From: Candidatus Scybalocola faecipullorum
Lineage (GTDB): Bacteria; Bacillota; Clostridia; Lachnospirales; Lachnospiraceae
DNA: 64,000 nt
NCBI GenBank assembly: GCA_018716485.1
Contig: DVJY01000065.1
Span: forward strand, 25,653 to 89,652
Direction: 5' to 3'
Shown: positions 52,701 through 60,650 of the stretch, piece by piece
How positions within the stretch are numbered: position 1 is the first letter of the stretch
Layout of the letters: each line of letters opens with the position of its first letter
Notes under the pieces: model-generated
Databases searched by the model: none
Seen by the model: the letters and a program-made list of their open reading frames with translations, nothing else
Told to the model about the DNA's origin: nothing
Made by a program: the position numbers and the translations under genes

Positions 52701-54172
52701 CTTTTGAAACATTCCTCGGTTTTAAAGGCAATAAAGAGCCGGATATCGACTTGAATTTCTCAGGAGAATATCAGAGCAAGGCCCATGATTATACAGAAGT
52801 TATTTTCGGTCACGGCCAGACGTTCAGGGCGGGGACGATCGGTACGCTGGCGGAAAAGACAGCGTTCGGCTATGTAAAAGGCTACTATGAAGACCGGGAA
52901 ATTCATAAGCGCGGCTGCGAGCTGGCCCGTATCGCCGAAGGCTGTGTCGGTGTTCGCCGGACGACCGGTCAGCACCCGGGAGGCATCATCGTTGTGCCGA
53001 TGGGTATGGAAATTTATACATTTACGCCGGTGCAGCATCCGGCTAATGACGTGAATTCAAAAACGATCACCACCCATTTTGATTATCACTCTATTGACCA
53101 CAACTTGCTTAAGCTTGATATACTCGGACACGATGATCCGACAATGATAAGGATGCTTGAAGATATTACAGGCGTCGATGCCACCAAAATCCGTCTGGAT
53201 GATCCGGACGTCTTATCATTGTTTCACGGACTTGATGCGCTGCATATCAAACCGGAGGATATCGGAGGAACAGATCTTGGTTCCCTTGGCATTCCTGAAT
53301 TTGGTACGGATTTTGTTATGCAGATGCTGCGGGATACAAAACCGGAAGCTTTTTCAGATCTTGTTCGTATTTCCGGGCTGTCCCACGGGACGGACGTGTG
53401 GCTGGGAAATGCCCAGACATTGATCCAAGAAGGAAAATGTACGATTTCTTCAGCTATTTGTACCCGTGACGATATTATGATTTATCTAATTAATAAAGGT
53501 ATTGAATCGGAACAGTCCTTTAAGATTATGGAAAGTGTCAGAAAGGGCAAAGGGCTGACCCCGGAATGGGAAGAACTGATGAAAGAACATGATGTGCCGG
53601 ATTGGTACATTTGGTCATGTAAGAAGATTAAATACATGTTCCCGAAAGCTCACGCGGTCGCCTATGTTATGATGGGCTTTCGTATCGCATGGTTTAAAAT
53701 ACACAGGCCCCTTGCCTACTATGCCGCGTTTTTCAGTATACGCGCCACAGCCTTTGATTATGCACTCATGTGTCAGGGTAAGGAAGTGCTTGACAGACAT
53801 ATTAAAAATTATAAAGCCAATCCGAATTTGTCCAAAAAAGAACAGGATACGCTTAGAGATATGTGTATTGTTCAGGAAATGTATGCCCGGGGTTTTGAAT
53901 TTCTGCCGATTGATCTGTATGAATCGCAGGCGACAAAATTCATCATCAAAGACGGCAAGCTGCTGCCGCCGTTTTCAAGTATTGAAGGTATGGGAGGCAT
54001 CGCGGCGGAAGCGCTGTATGATGAAGCGGCTAAAGGAAAATTTATGTCAAGAGATGATATACGGCAAAGAGCAAAGGTCAGCCAGACAACATTGGACACA
54101 ATGGCAGAGCTTGGGCTGTTGGGAGACTTGCCGATGAGTAATCAGTTATCTATTTTTGATCTGAATTTATAA
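49706..54172 (+). CDS. polC: DNA polymerase III, PolC type
   Basis: A 1488-residue replicative polymerase of low-GC Gram-positives. Order: N-terminal domain; OB fold (about 250-320, IGEVVIKGQIFS); PHP domain (RVELHAHTRMSDMD); inserted 3'-5' proofreading exonuclease (about 460-630, VFDIETTGFS, AHNASFDMSF, HHRAVDDAEST); second PHP part; polymerase domain with GSRGSVGSSFAAF, a Cys4 zinc knuckle (CPNC/CPVC), EPDIDLNFSGEYQ and RRTTGQHPGGI. The last residues NQLSIFDLNL contain a QLSIF beta-clamp-binding motif. ATG lies 1 base after ispG. A terminator-like hairpin follows at 54247. Confidence 0.97.
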   Translation: MHTAFFSVFPVLNLDPGSRSWFEDVTVEKVTASKHKQLLKVYIESQRLIPRNVVRDTEEEIKRQLFGNTSTTIELKEHYALSQQHTPEVIFGMYYDNIMDELAAESSLEASLFHKADKEFLSGNILHIEIPDNFVAAEKMKRVKEILVTIYKERFDIDLQVDVERIDKGESQYAIDAGEALKQEVRKIVTTYEEAKKEAKEEAKQERREAREKKEFVRRERNFTQRRINDKDIFYGRGFEGEETKISEIYDEIGEVVIKGQIFSVDTREIRNEKTIVMFNVTDFTDSISVKLFVKNEVLADVLSNIKKDNFIKLKGMAVMDRYDKEITIGSVVGIKKIPDFRIKRVDHSPRKRVELHAHTRMSDMDSVADCTAMLKTAYGWGHPACAITDHGVVQAFPDANHYIEKIDGEAQKKYQSEHPDAEKSEVKGVKAPFKVIYGVEAYIVDDLKEIVDNSKGQSLDEDYVVFDIETTGFSCVTNKIIEIGAVKVSGGQIVDRYSTFVNPKEPIPFDIEKLTSINDSMVADAPDIETVLPEFMKFCEGCIMVAHNASFDMSFIRENCRRQGLADEFTVVDTLGMARSMFENLKNYKLDTVVEAVGGSLEHHHRAVDDAESTADIFVKLSARLKDRGVTDLDELNAMSHMSESAIKKQRTFHCIILVQNETGRVNLYRLVSLSHLNYYARRPRIPKSLLNQYREGLIVGSACEAGELFSAVVEDRPEEEIARIISFYDYLEIQPIGNNAFMIDSEKHPNVHNTEDLKNLNRKIVSLGEKFDKPVCATCDVHFLNPEDSLYRSVIMAGKGFEDADRQPPLYLRTTEEMLEEFEYLGEEKAEEVVITNTNLIADQIERISPVSPDKCPPVIENSDVTLREICYEKAHSMYGENLPEIVTERLERELNSIISNGFAVMYIIAQKLVWKSVADGYLVGSRGSVGSSFAAFCAGITEVNSLQAHYLCPNCKYVDFDSDYVKSFSGRSGCDMEDRLCPVCGTPLSKEGHDIPFETFLGFKGNKEPDIDLNFSGEYQSKAHDYTEVIFGHGQTFRAGTIGTLAEKTAFGYVKGYYEDREIHKRGCELARIAEGCVGVRRTTGQHPGGIIVVPMGMEIYTFTPVQHPANDVNSKTITTHFDYHSIDHNLLKLDILGHDDPTMIRMLEDITGVDATKIRLDDPDVLSLFHGLDALHIKPEDIGGTDLGSLGIPEFGTDFVMQMLRDTKPEAFSDLVRISGLSHGTDVWLGNAQTLIQEGKCTISSAICTRDDIMIYLINKGIESEQSFKIMESVRKGKGLTPEWEELMKEHDVPDWYIWSCKKIKYMFPKAHAVAYVMMGFRIAWFKIHRPLAYYAAFFSIRATAFDYALMCQGKEVLDRHIKNYKANPNLSKKEQDTLRDMCIVQEMYARGFEFLPIDLYESQATKFIIKDGKLLPPFSSIEGMGGIAAEALYDEAAKGKFMSRDDIRQRAKVSQTTLDTMAELGLLGDLPMSNQLSIFDLNL

Positions 54173-54219
54173 ATTTTTTAAATTTGTTTAATATTAGTAA
54201 ACTAAAAATAAAGTAATTG

Positions 54220-54248
54220 TTGACAAAGCATTTGTTTTATAGTATAAA
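54220..54248 (+). promoter_or_regulatory. Promoter of the iron-protein operon
   Basis: TTGACA (54220-54225), 17-base spacer, TATAAA (54243-54248). Transcription would start near 54255, inside the left arm of the hairpin. Confidence 0.8.
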
Positions 54249-54325
54249 TAACTATGTTGCCGAAGTTTGCCGGAAATGTCAGGATTTTCCGGGAGAAAAC
54301 AAGCGGCGGCATAGTTATTTTTTTA
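54247..54325 (+). terminator. Large terminator hairpin with internal stem-loop
   Basis: A 16-bp stem (AATAACTATGTTGCCG with CGGCGGCATAGTTATT, two G-U pairs) followed by T7. The 41-nt loop contains another hairpin (CCGGAAA/TTTCCGG, 54270-54292). It could end the polC transcript, act as attenuator for the next operon, or both. Confidence 0.78.
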
Positions 54326-54419
54326 CGAAAGCTTAGGCAGATTGCGGTTGGTGCCAAGACACGGTGCAGTCTGCTTTCGCCTGTGATGAAACAAAACAGT
54401 AGGCAGGGGAGTGAATGAG

Positions 54420-55259
54420 ATGACGCAGAGAATTTGTTTTATGGGACGCGGCGGCGTCGGAAAGACGATTCTTGTATCCAATATCAGCGCGGCGCTGGCG
54501 GCCAAAGGCTTCCATGTGCTTCAGATCGGCAATGATATCAGTCTCAATTCGACAGAGCTGTTAAGAGAAAGCAAACAAATTACGCCGGTATTGGATGAAT
54601 TTCGATTAAAGTACGATATACGTGTGGAGGATTATCTTGTGGAAACGCCCTCCGGCGTCTATTGTCTGGAACTGGGAAGTATTGACCCGGGCGCGGGCTG
54701 TCTGGCCAGAGGCCTGAGCATCGTTGATGAGATGATGGACAGCCAGAAGATGCTTGAAAAATATCATATTGATGTCGTGATTTATGACATTGCGGGAGAT
54801 ACGCCGTGTACCGGATATATTCTTCCGGTGCGGGAAGGTATTATGGATAAAGTGATTCTTGTTACCAACGACCGGTATGCATCTGTTTCTACAGTCAACT
54901 GCCTGCTGTCTGCAGTGCTCAGACAGGGAGAGGGCCATCCGCTGGTCTACCTTCTGGAAAATCATACAGACTGTATGTCCGAGAGTGAACTGCTTGACGC
55001 TTATGCGGCAGAGACACATATGACGGTGCTTGGCTGTATTGAATATAACGAAGTGACGGAACATGCTGCGCTGATGGATGAAACGGTTGTCTGTGAATAT
55101 CCTGAAAGCGGGCAGGCAAAAATATTCAGAGAGCTTGCACAAAAAATTGTTGATGTAAATACATGCAGCGAGCCGGAGCCGTTCTCACGGACAGAACTGC
55201 TTGAGTGGCAGCAGCAGTGGAAGATGAAACGCCTTGAAAAACTAAAGAGAATGAAGTGA
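54420..55259 (+). CDS. Orphan NifH-family iron protein (nitrogenase reductase-like, 4Fe-4S)
   Basis: A 279-residue P-loop ATPase aligned over its whole length with NifH/BchL/CfbC iron proteins. Both cluster ligands are kept: Cys94 in PGAGCLARG and Cys130 in IAGDTPCTGY, matching NifH Cys97 and Cys132 with nearly identical spacing. GNDISLNST corresponds to the switch I region and LPVREG to MPIRE. The Walker A is GRGGVGKT, so the signature Lys of GKGGxGKS is Arg. The family transfers electrons with ATP to a partner such as NifDK, BchNB or CfbD; none is in the window. ATG at 54420 follows AGGGGAG. The stop overlaps the amidohydrolase start. The partner and reaction are unknown. Confidence 0.86.
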   Translation: MTQRICFMGRGGVGKTILVSNISAALAAKGFHVLQIGNDISLNSTELLRESKQITPVLDEFRLKYDIRVEDYLVETPSGVYCLELGSIDPGAGCLARGLSIVDEMMDSQKMLEKYHIDVVIYDIAGDTPCTGYILPVREGIMDKVILVTNDRYASVSTVNCLLSAVLRQGEGHPLVYLLENHTDCMSESELLDAYAAETHMTVLGCIEYNEVTEHAALMDETVVCEYPESGQAKIFRELAQKIVDVNTCSEPEPFSRTELLEWQQQWKMKRLEKLKRMK

Positions 55260-56611
55260 TGACAATGTATGATTTGATGATCACCGGAGGCAGAGTCATT
55301 GATACTAAAACCTGTACGAGCAGTATTTTAAATATCGGTGTCAAGGACGGAAAGATTGCCTATGCCGGCACTAAACAGGCGGATGCAAAAGTGATTGTGA
55401 ATGCGTCCGGAAAGTATGTATGCCCGGGATTTATTGATGTTCATGCCCATATCGACGGTCACCTTTACAGCGGAGAACTGTCGGCGTGTCAGGGGATCAC
55501 CACCACCATAGGAGGCAACTGCGGTCTGAGTCCGCTGGATATCGGACATTTTATTGAAAAGCAAAACGCGGGCGGTTTTTATATAAACCAAATGGAATTT
55601 ATCGGACATTCCTTTACCCTTCGCCATGCGGTGGGACTTAAAAACAATTACCGGAAAGCGGATGCCGGGCAGATCCGTCAGATGGCTGCGATGGCCGAGG
55701 AGGCGCTTGATTCGGGCGCCTGCGGTGTATCGTTCGGTCTGGACTACGCTCCGGGGACTTCTCTTGAAGAGATGAGAGTGCTTTGTGAATTGGCCGCGCG
55801 CAAAAATAAACTGATGGCTGTGCATACACGGCTGTTTACTGATAAAGATATGAACTCACTCTATGAAATTCTTGCTGTAGCGAAGGCAACCGGCGTGCGC
55901 GTGCTCATATCACATTTTGTATATCAGTACGGAAACGGATGTATGGAGGAAGCACTGCGGATTGTGGATAAGGCAAGAAGTGAGGGACTGGATATTTATA
56001 TTGACAGCGGTATGTATACAGACTGGTCGACCTATGTCGGTACAGAAACGTACAGCGAAGATGTCATCAAAGACAACGGCTATGTATTCGGCGATTTTGT
56101 GGTTGCCACCGGAAAATATACAGGCAGACGGATGACTAAAGAAATATATGATGAACTGAGAAATTTTTATCCGGATGACTCAGTCATCTGTTTTACAGGG
56201 AAAAAGGATGAGATACGCATGGCGCTGAAAGCGCCGTATGCCATGCCTTCCACCGATGCGGGCGCATACGATGAAGGCGAAGGCCATCCGCAGATTGCGG
56301 GCACTTATCCAAAATATTTTATTGAGATGGTCAGAGAGCATAAGGATCTGACGATCGAAGAAGCGGTATCCAAGGCGTCGCTGCTGCCGGCAAAAGTATT
56401 TAAAATTCAAAGCAAAGGCAGTTTGGAGACAGGTATGGATGCGGATATTGTTGTGATGGATCTGACCAATTTGATCGATCATGCCGCGTTCCCGCATCTG
56501 GGGCGGCCGGATGGGAAACCGGAAGGTATTGATGAAGTGATTGTGGGCGGCGGCTTTGTTGTCCATGAAGGTAAATTTACAAAAAACAGGCCGGGAAGGA
56601 TTGTTCAATGA
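55259..56611 (+). CDS. Amidohydrolase, N-acyl-D-amino-acid deacylase family
   Basis: A 450-residue metal-dependent amidohydrolase. PGFIDVHAHID supplies the HxH ligands and GGNCG the Cys that bridges metals in D-aminoacylase. AVHTR and LISHF hold further His ligands, and STDAGAYDEGEGHP contains the catalytic Asp. C-terminal GSLETGMDADIVVMD is the usual beta-sandwich return. Likely reaction: removing an acyl group from an N-acyl D-amino acid or related amide. The start forms TGATG with the iron-protein stop (an ATG at 55265 is an alternative). Its own end overlaps potA (ATGA). Confidence 0.9.
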   Translation: MTMYDLMITGGRVIDTKTCTSSILNIGVKDGKIAYAGTKQADAKVIVNASGKYVCPGFIDVHAHIDGHLYSGELSACQGITTTIGGNCGLSPLDIGHFIEKQNAGGFYINQMEFIGHSFTLRHAVGLKNNYRKADAGQIRQMAAMAEEALDSGACGVSFGLDYAPGTSLEEMRVLCELAARKNKLMAVHTRLFTDKDMNSLYEILAVAKATGVRVLISHFVYQYGNGCMEEALRIVDKARSEGLDIYIDSGMYTDWSTYVGTETYSEDVIKDNGYVFGDFVVATGKYTGRRMTKEIYDELRNFYPDDSVICFTGKKDEIRMALKAPYAMPSTDAGAYDEGEGHPQIAGTYPKYFIEMVREHKDLTIEEAVSKASLLPAKVFKIQSKGSLETGMDADIVVMDLTNLIDHAAFPHLGRPDGKPEGIDEVIVGGGFVVHEGKFTKNRPGRIVQ

Positions 56612-57723
56612 AAGAGATGATGAAAAATACAAACCCAGTCATACTGGAATTAAAAAATATTACAAAGAGCTTTGACAATACACAGGTTTTAAAAGGTATC
56701 AGCCTCAGTGTCAGAGCAGGAGAATTTATTACACTTTTAGGATCTTCCGGATGCGGAAAAACGACGACGCTGCGCATCATTGCAGGGCTTGAACTGCCGG
56801 ATTCCGGGGAAGTGGTTATCGACGGAGAGTCTATGGGCCAAAAAGCGCCGGAAAAGCGCAATGTTAATACAGTTTTTCAAAACTACGCCCTTTTTCCTCA
56901 TATGAATGTCTTTGACAATATTGCTTACGGTTTGAAAATTAAGCATGTATCTAAAAACGAAATTAAAGAGCGGGTGACAAACATGCTGTCACTGGTTCAG
57001 CTGGAAGGTTTTGAGAAACGTATGCCGTCGGAGATGAGCGGCGGCCAGAAGCAGCGTGTTGCCATTGCCCGCGCGCTGATCAATAATCCTAAAGTGCTTC
57101 TTTTAGATGAACCTCTGGGAGCGCTTGATCTTCAGCTGCGCCGTCAGATGCAGCATGAGCTGAAAAAACTGCAGAAAAAACTGGGTATTACATTTATTTA
57201 TATTACCCATGATCAGGAAGAAGCCATTAATATGTCTGACAAAATTGTGGTTATGAGAGACGGTATTTTTGAACAGGCCGGATCTCCGTCAGAAATCTAC
57301 GATTACCCGAAGACAAGTTTTGTGGCTCAGTTTGTCGGCTCTGCCAACATTTTAAAAGGTTATGTGACCGAAGTTGGCGATACGTATGCAGTGCTTACCG
57401 GCGAATACGGCACGATGGCCTGCAAAAAAGAAGATTACAATATACAAGAAGGCATGGAACTTGTCATGGCTGTGCGCAGTGAAAATATAAGTATCTGGCG
57501 CGAACCGAAATCTCCGTATTACATTCAGGGTATTATTTCGGAGAAAAGTTTTGTCGGCGGTATGCTGAGGATCGTTGTCACACTCAATGACGGCACACAG
57601 GTTGTAGTCAGCCGTCAGGGCATTAATTTTGACTATGAAAACGGAGAAAGAGTCTGTCTTGAGTGGGAACCGGAGAAAGCTGTTTTCGTAGATATGGAGG
57701 GACAGCATGAAAAAGAAGACTAA
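56608..57723 (+). CDS. potA: Spermidine/putrescine-type ABC transporter ATPase
   Basis: A 371-residue ATPase with Walker A GSSGCGKTT, signature MSGGQKQRVAIARA, Walker B LLLDEPLGALD and H-loop ITHDQEEA. A C-terminal TOBE domain (about 285-365) is present, as in PotA. It overlaps the amidohydrolase by 4 bases and potB by 17. With potBCD it makes a complete importer for polyamines or similar cations; the operon context leaves the true substrate open. Confidence 0.92.
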   Translation: MKEMMKNTNPVILELKNITKSFDNTQVLKGISLSVRAGEFITLLGSSGCGKTTTLRIIAGLELPDSGEVVIDGESMGQKAPEKRNVNTVFQNYALFPHMNVFDNIAYGLKIKHVSKNEIKERVTNMLSLVQLEGFEKRMPSEMSGGQKQRVAIARALINNPKVLLLDEPLGALDLQLRRQMQHELKKLQKKLGITFIYITHDQEEAINMSDKIVVMRDGIFEQAGSPSEIYDYPKTSFVAQFVGSANILKGYVTEVGDTYAVLTGEYGTMACKKEDYNIQEGMELVMAVRSENISIWREPKSPYYIQGIISEKSFVGGMLRIVVTLNDGTQVVVSRQGINFDYENGERVCLEWEPEKAVFVDMEGQHEKED

Positions 57724-58561
57724 ATGGTGGCTCTGCCTGGCGCCTATGTATATCTTTACGCTGCTGTTTATTCTGGGACCGATCATTTATATGTTTGTCG
57801 TCAGTTTCGCGACAAATAACAGCAGCGGCTACGGATTTACATGGACGTTTACTTTGGAAAATTTTGCCAGAATGCTGGATCCGGTTTATGTGGACTGTTT
57901 TGTACAGTCATTTAAGCTGGCGTTTTCAACGACAATCCTTGTCATACTGATCGGTTATCCGTTTGGATATTTTATGGCCAAATTATCCGCAAAAGGGAAA
58001 AAAATTATGATGTTTCTGATCATGGTGCCGTTTTGGACAAGTTCTCTGCTAAGACTGTATGGCTGGATCATCATACTTCAGGCAAAGGGGCTGTTTAATA
58101 CAATTTTGATGAAAATCGGCATTATTGACGAGCCTTTGAAAATATTGTATTCATATCCGGCAGTTTTGATCGGTATGGTCTACGCGCTGCTGCCGTTTAT
58201 GATACTGGCCGTTTATTCCAGCGTGGAAAAGATGGACTGGGCACTTGTGGAAGCGGCGAGAGATCTGGGTGCGTCGCCGTTTCGGGCATTCCTGACCGTG
58301 ACATTGAAGATGACTCTGCCGGGACTTTTATCCGGTGTTATTTTAACATTTATTCCGTCTATGGGCTTGTTCTTTATCGCGGATATTTTGGGAGGCAATA
58401 CAATCGTTCTTGTCGGAAGTCTGATTCAGGATCAGATGAACAGAGGCAGCAACTGGCCGTTTGCGGCTGCGCTGGCGGTTATTTTAACGATTTTGACAAG
58501 TATTATGATTTTCCTCTATAGAAAAATAACCCATGTTAAAGATTTGGAGGGGATTGTGTGA
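57707..58561 (+). CDS. potB: Polyamine-type ABC transporter permease PotB
   Basis: A 284-residue permease with six helices and the EAA loop ALVEAARDLGASPFRAFLTVTLKMTLPG. N-terminal WLCLAPMYIFTLLFILGPIIYMFVVSF is typical of PotB. GGAGGGAC precedes the ATG. Overlaps potA by 17 bases and potC by one base. Confidence 0.92.
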   Translation: MKKKTKWWLCLAPMYIFTLLFILGPIIYMFVVSFATNNSSGYGFTWTFTLENFARMLDPVYVDCFVQSFKLAFSTTILVILIGYPFGYFMAKLSAKGKKIMMFLIMVPFWTSSLLRLYGWIIILQAKGLFNTILMKIGIIDEPLKILYSYPAVLIGMVYALLPFMILAVYSSVEKMDWALVEAARDLGASPFRAFLTVTLKMTLPGLLSGVILTFIPSMGLFFIADILGGNTIVLVGSLIQDQMNRGSNWPFAAALAVILTILTSIMIFLYRKITHVKDLEGIV

Positions 58562-59349
58562 TGCGAAAGAAGAAATTTCAATTATCAAAAATATATTTGG
58601 CAGTCATTATGCTGCTGACATACCTTCCCCTTGCGATGGTCGTCATCTTTTCGTTTAATGATTCTAAGCTTACTGTATCATGGAAAGGTTTTACATGGCG
58701 CTGGTATGAGGAATTGCTGGCCGATTCGGCGATTAAAGAAGCGCTGTTCAACAGTATTATTCTTGGCGTGATCAGCTGTGCTGCTGCGGCAGTCATCGGA
58801 ACGCTGGGGGCTATCGGTATGGCGAGAGTGAATTATAAAACAAAAGGCATGATGGAATACCTTTCAACCATTCCGATCATGGTTCCGGAAATTATTCTCG
58901 GTATGGTATTTATGGCTTTTTTCTCACTGCTTGGACTGCCGTTCGGCATGACGACACTGGTCATTGCACATACGGCATTTTGTATTCCGTATGTATTTAT
59001 GATGGTCAAGGCAAGGCTGGTCGGTATTGATAAGTCGCTGGAAGAAGCGGCAAGAGACCTGGGCGCCTCTCCGGTCAGAATCTTTTGGGATATTACACTG
59101 CCGCTGATTATGCCGGCTGTAGCTTCCGGATGTCTTCTGGCGTTTGCGATGTCGTTTGATGATGTTGTCATCAGTATTTTCGTGACAGGGCCTAGGACCT
59201 CCACACTGCCGATCAAAGTTTATACTCAGTTAAAAACCGGTGTAACGCCGGAAATTAACGCACTGTGCACAGTGATACTTGTTGTCGTTGTGCTTGTACT
59301 TTTGATCAGTTCTCTTTTCAGAAGAAAATCAAAAGTCGAAACAAAATAA
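58561..59349 (+). CDS. potC: Polyamine-type ABC transporter permease PotC
   Basis: A 262-residue permease with the EAA loop SLEEAARDLGASPVRIFWDITLPLIMP and IPIMVPEIILGMVFMAFF. The start ATG overlaps the potB stop (TGATG) and follows GGAGGGG; an adjacent GTG at 58558 is less likely. The binding-protein gene follows after 71 bases. Confidence 0.92.
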   Translation: MRKKKFQLSKIYLAVIMLLTYLPLAMVVIFSFNDSKLTVSWKGFTWRWYEELLADSAIKEALFNSIILGVISCAAAAVIGTLGAIGMARVNYKTKGMMEYLSTIPIMVPEIILGMVFMAFFSLLGLPFGMTTLVIAHTAFCIPYVFMMVKARLVGIDKSLEEAARDLGASPVRIFWDITLPLIMPAVASGCLLAFAMSFDDVVISIFVTGPRTSTLPIKVYTQLKTGVTPEINALCTVILVVVVLVLLISSLFRRKSKVETK

Positions 59350-59420
59350 TAAAGGTCCCACGGACAAAAATGTCCTTGAAAATAAAAGGGGTGGCGTATA
59401 TCGCCGGAAAGGAAGGAAGA

Positions 59421-60515
59421 ATGAAAAGAAAAATTTTAGCTGTATCACTTACGGCAGCAGCCGTAATGGCCATGACCGCATGCGGTACAACAATGAACAC
59501 AAATCCTCAGGGCGCACAGGGAGAGACTTCAGCAGAAAGCACGGGAGGAAGTTCAGGCAGCAATGAACTTGTACTGTATACATGGGCAAATATGTTCCCT
59601 CAGGAAGTTCTGGATGGTTTTGAAGAAGAGACTGGTGTCAAAGTAATTTATTCTAACTTTGATACTGATGAGACGATGCTGGAAAGACTGGCGCAGGCGC
59701 AGGGCGGCGATTATGATGTGATCATTGCAGATGATTATATTATCGAGCAGGCCGTTAATGAAGGACTTGTCAGCGAAATCGATAAAGATATTGTTACAAA
59801 TTTCGGTAATATCAATCCTTTATATCAGGGACAGTTCTATGATCCGGAGGATATTTACACAGTGCCTTACGGTGCAGGTGTTCCGGTCATTGTTTACGAT
59901 CCTGAGCAGGTTGATTTTGAAATTACGGGATACAATGATCTTTGGAATCCTGAACTGGAAGATAAAGTGGCTATTACAGCCAATTATCGTGTCATTAACG
60001 GTATTACGCTGATGTCTATGGGCAAATCTATGAATGAAGAAGATGTCAGTGTTATTGAGGAAGCCGGACAGAAGCTTCTTGAGCTGGCGCCGAATATCCG
60101 TCTGATTCAGGATGATAATACACAAAACGCACTGCTTAACGGTGAGGCAAGTGCCGCATTTCTGTATACATCACAGATGATTTCAGCACTGGCAGAAAAT
60201 CCGGATCTTCAGGTCGTTTATCCGGAAGAAGGACTGGGCTTTGGTATCATGGCGGCATTTGTACCGTCACAGGCGCCGAACAAAGAAGCAGCCAATCAGT
60301 TTTTAAATTACATTCTTGAGCCGGAAATTTCCAAACAGTGTATGGAATATATCGGATATTACAATACCACACAGGCGGCTGACGATATTGTAGATCCGCA
60401 GCTTGTTGTACCGGATTCAGTTACAAGCGGCGAAATCGTGCAGAACGTTTCTGCCGAAGCTGATGAAGCTTACAATAAAAACTGGACAGAATTCAGAGCA
60501 GCCTGCGGACAGTAA
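59421..60515 (+). CDS. potD: Polyamine-type substrate-binding lipoprotein PotD
   Basis: A 364-residue lipoprotein. Lipobox MTACG (Cys20) follows a 19-residue signal, then a Gly/Ser linker. The mature part starts ELVLYTWANMFPQEVLDGFEEE, as in PotD/PotF, and has GGDYDVIIADDYII and VPYGAGVPVIVYD. ATG at 59421 follows AAAGGAAGGA. Open frame upstream to 59265 lies inside potC and is not coding. A strong terminator follows at 60544. Confidence 0.92.
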   Translation: MKRKILAVSLTAAAVMAMTACGTTMNTNPQGAQGETSAESTGGSSGSNELVLYTWANMFPQEVLDGFEEETGVKVIYSNFDTDETMLERLAQAQGGDYDVIIADDYIIEQAVNEGLVSEIDKDIVTNFGNINPLYQGQFYDPEDIYTVPYGAGVPVIVYDPEQVDFEITGYNDLWNPELEDKVAITANYRVINGITLMSMGKSMNEEDVSVIEEAGQKLLELAPNIRLIQDDNTQNALLNGEASAAFLYTSQMISALAENPDLQVVYPEEGLGFGIMAAFVPSQAPNKEAANQFLNYILEPEISKQCMEYIGYYNTTQAADDIVDPQLVVPDSVTSGEIVQNVSAEADEAYNKNWTEFRAACGQ

Positions 60516-60543
60516 TCCACTGGAAAATTGAATTTTTAAGGAC

Positions 60544-60585
60544 GGGACAGTATGATTTTTGGAACATGCTGTCCCCCTTTTTTTT
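60544..60585 (+). terminator. Intrinsic terminator of the iron-protein/pot operon
   Basis: Stem GGGACAGTATG/CATGCTGTCCC (one G-U pair), 10-nt loop and a T8 tract. Confidence 0.92.
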
Positions 60586-60650
60586 ATGGGCCAGATTGAT
60601 TTGGCCGTCATAACGTAACGATTTATGAAAACTGATAAAAAGTAACAGAA

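Larger units (their letters stand above)
54173..54419 (+). promoter_or_regulatory. Leader region of the iron-protein operon
   Basis: This 247-bp gap holds a consensus promoter (54220-54248), a large hairpin with T7 (54247-54325) and a second stem-loop (54327-54375, GCAGATTGC/GCAGTCTGC with outer CGAAA/TTTCG pairs). The ribosome site GGGGAG of the iron-protein gene follows. It does not match any riboswitch class I can recognise. Confidence 0.6.
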
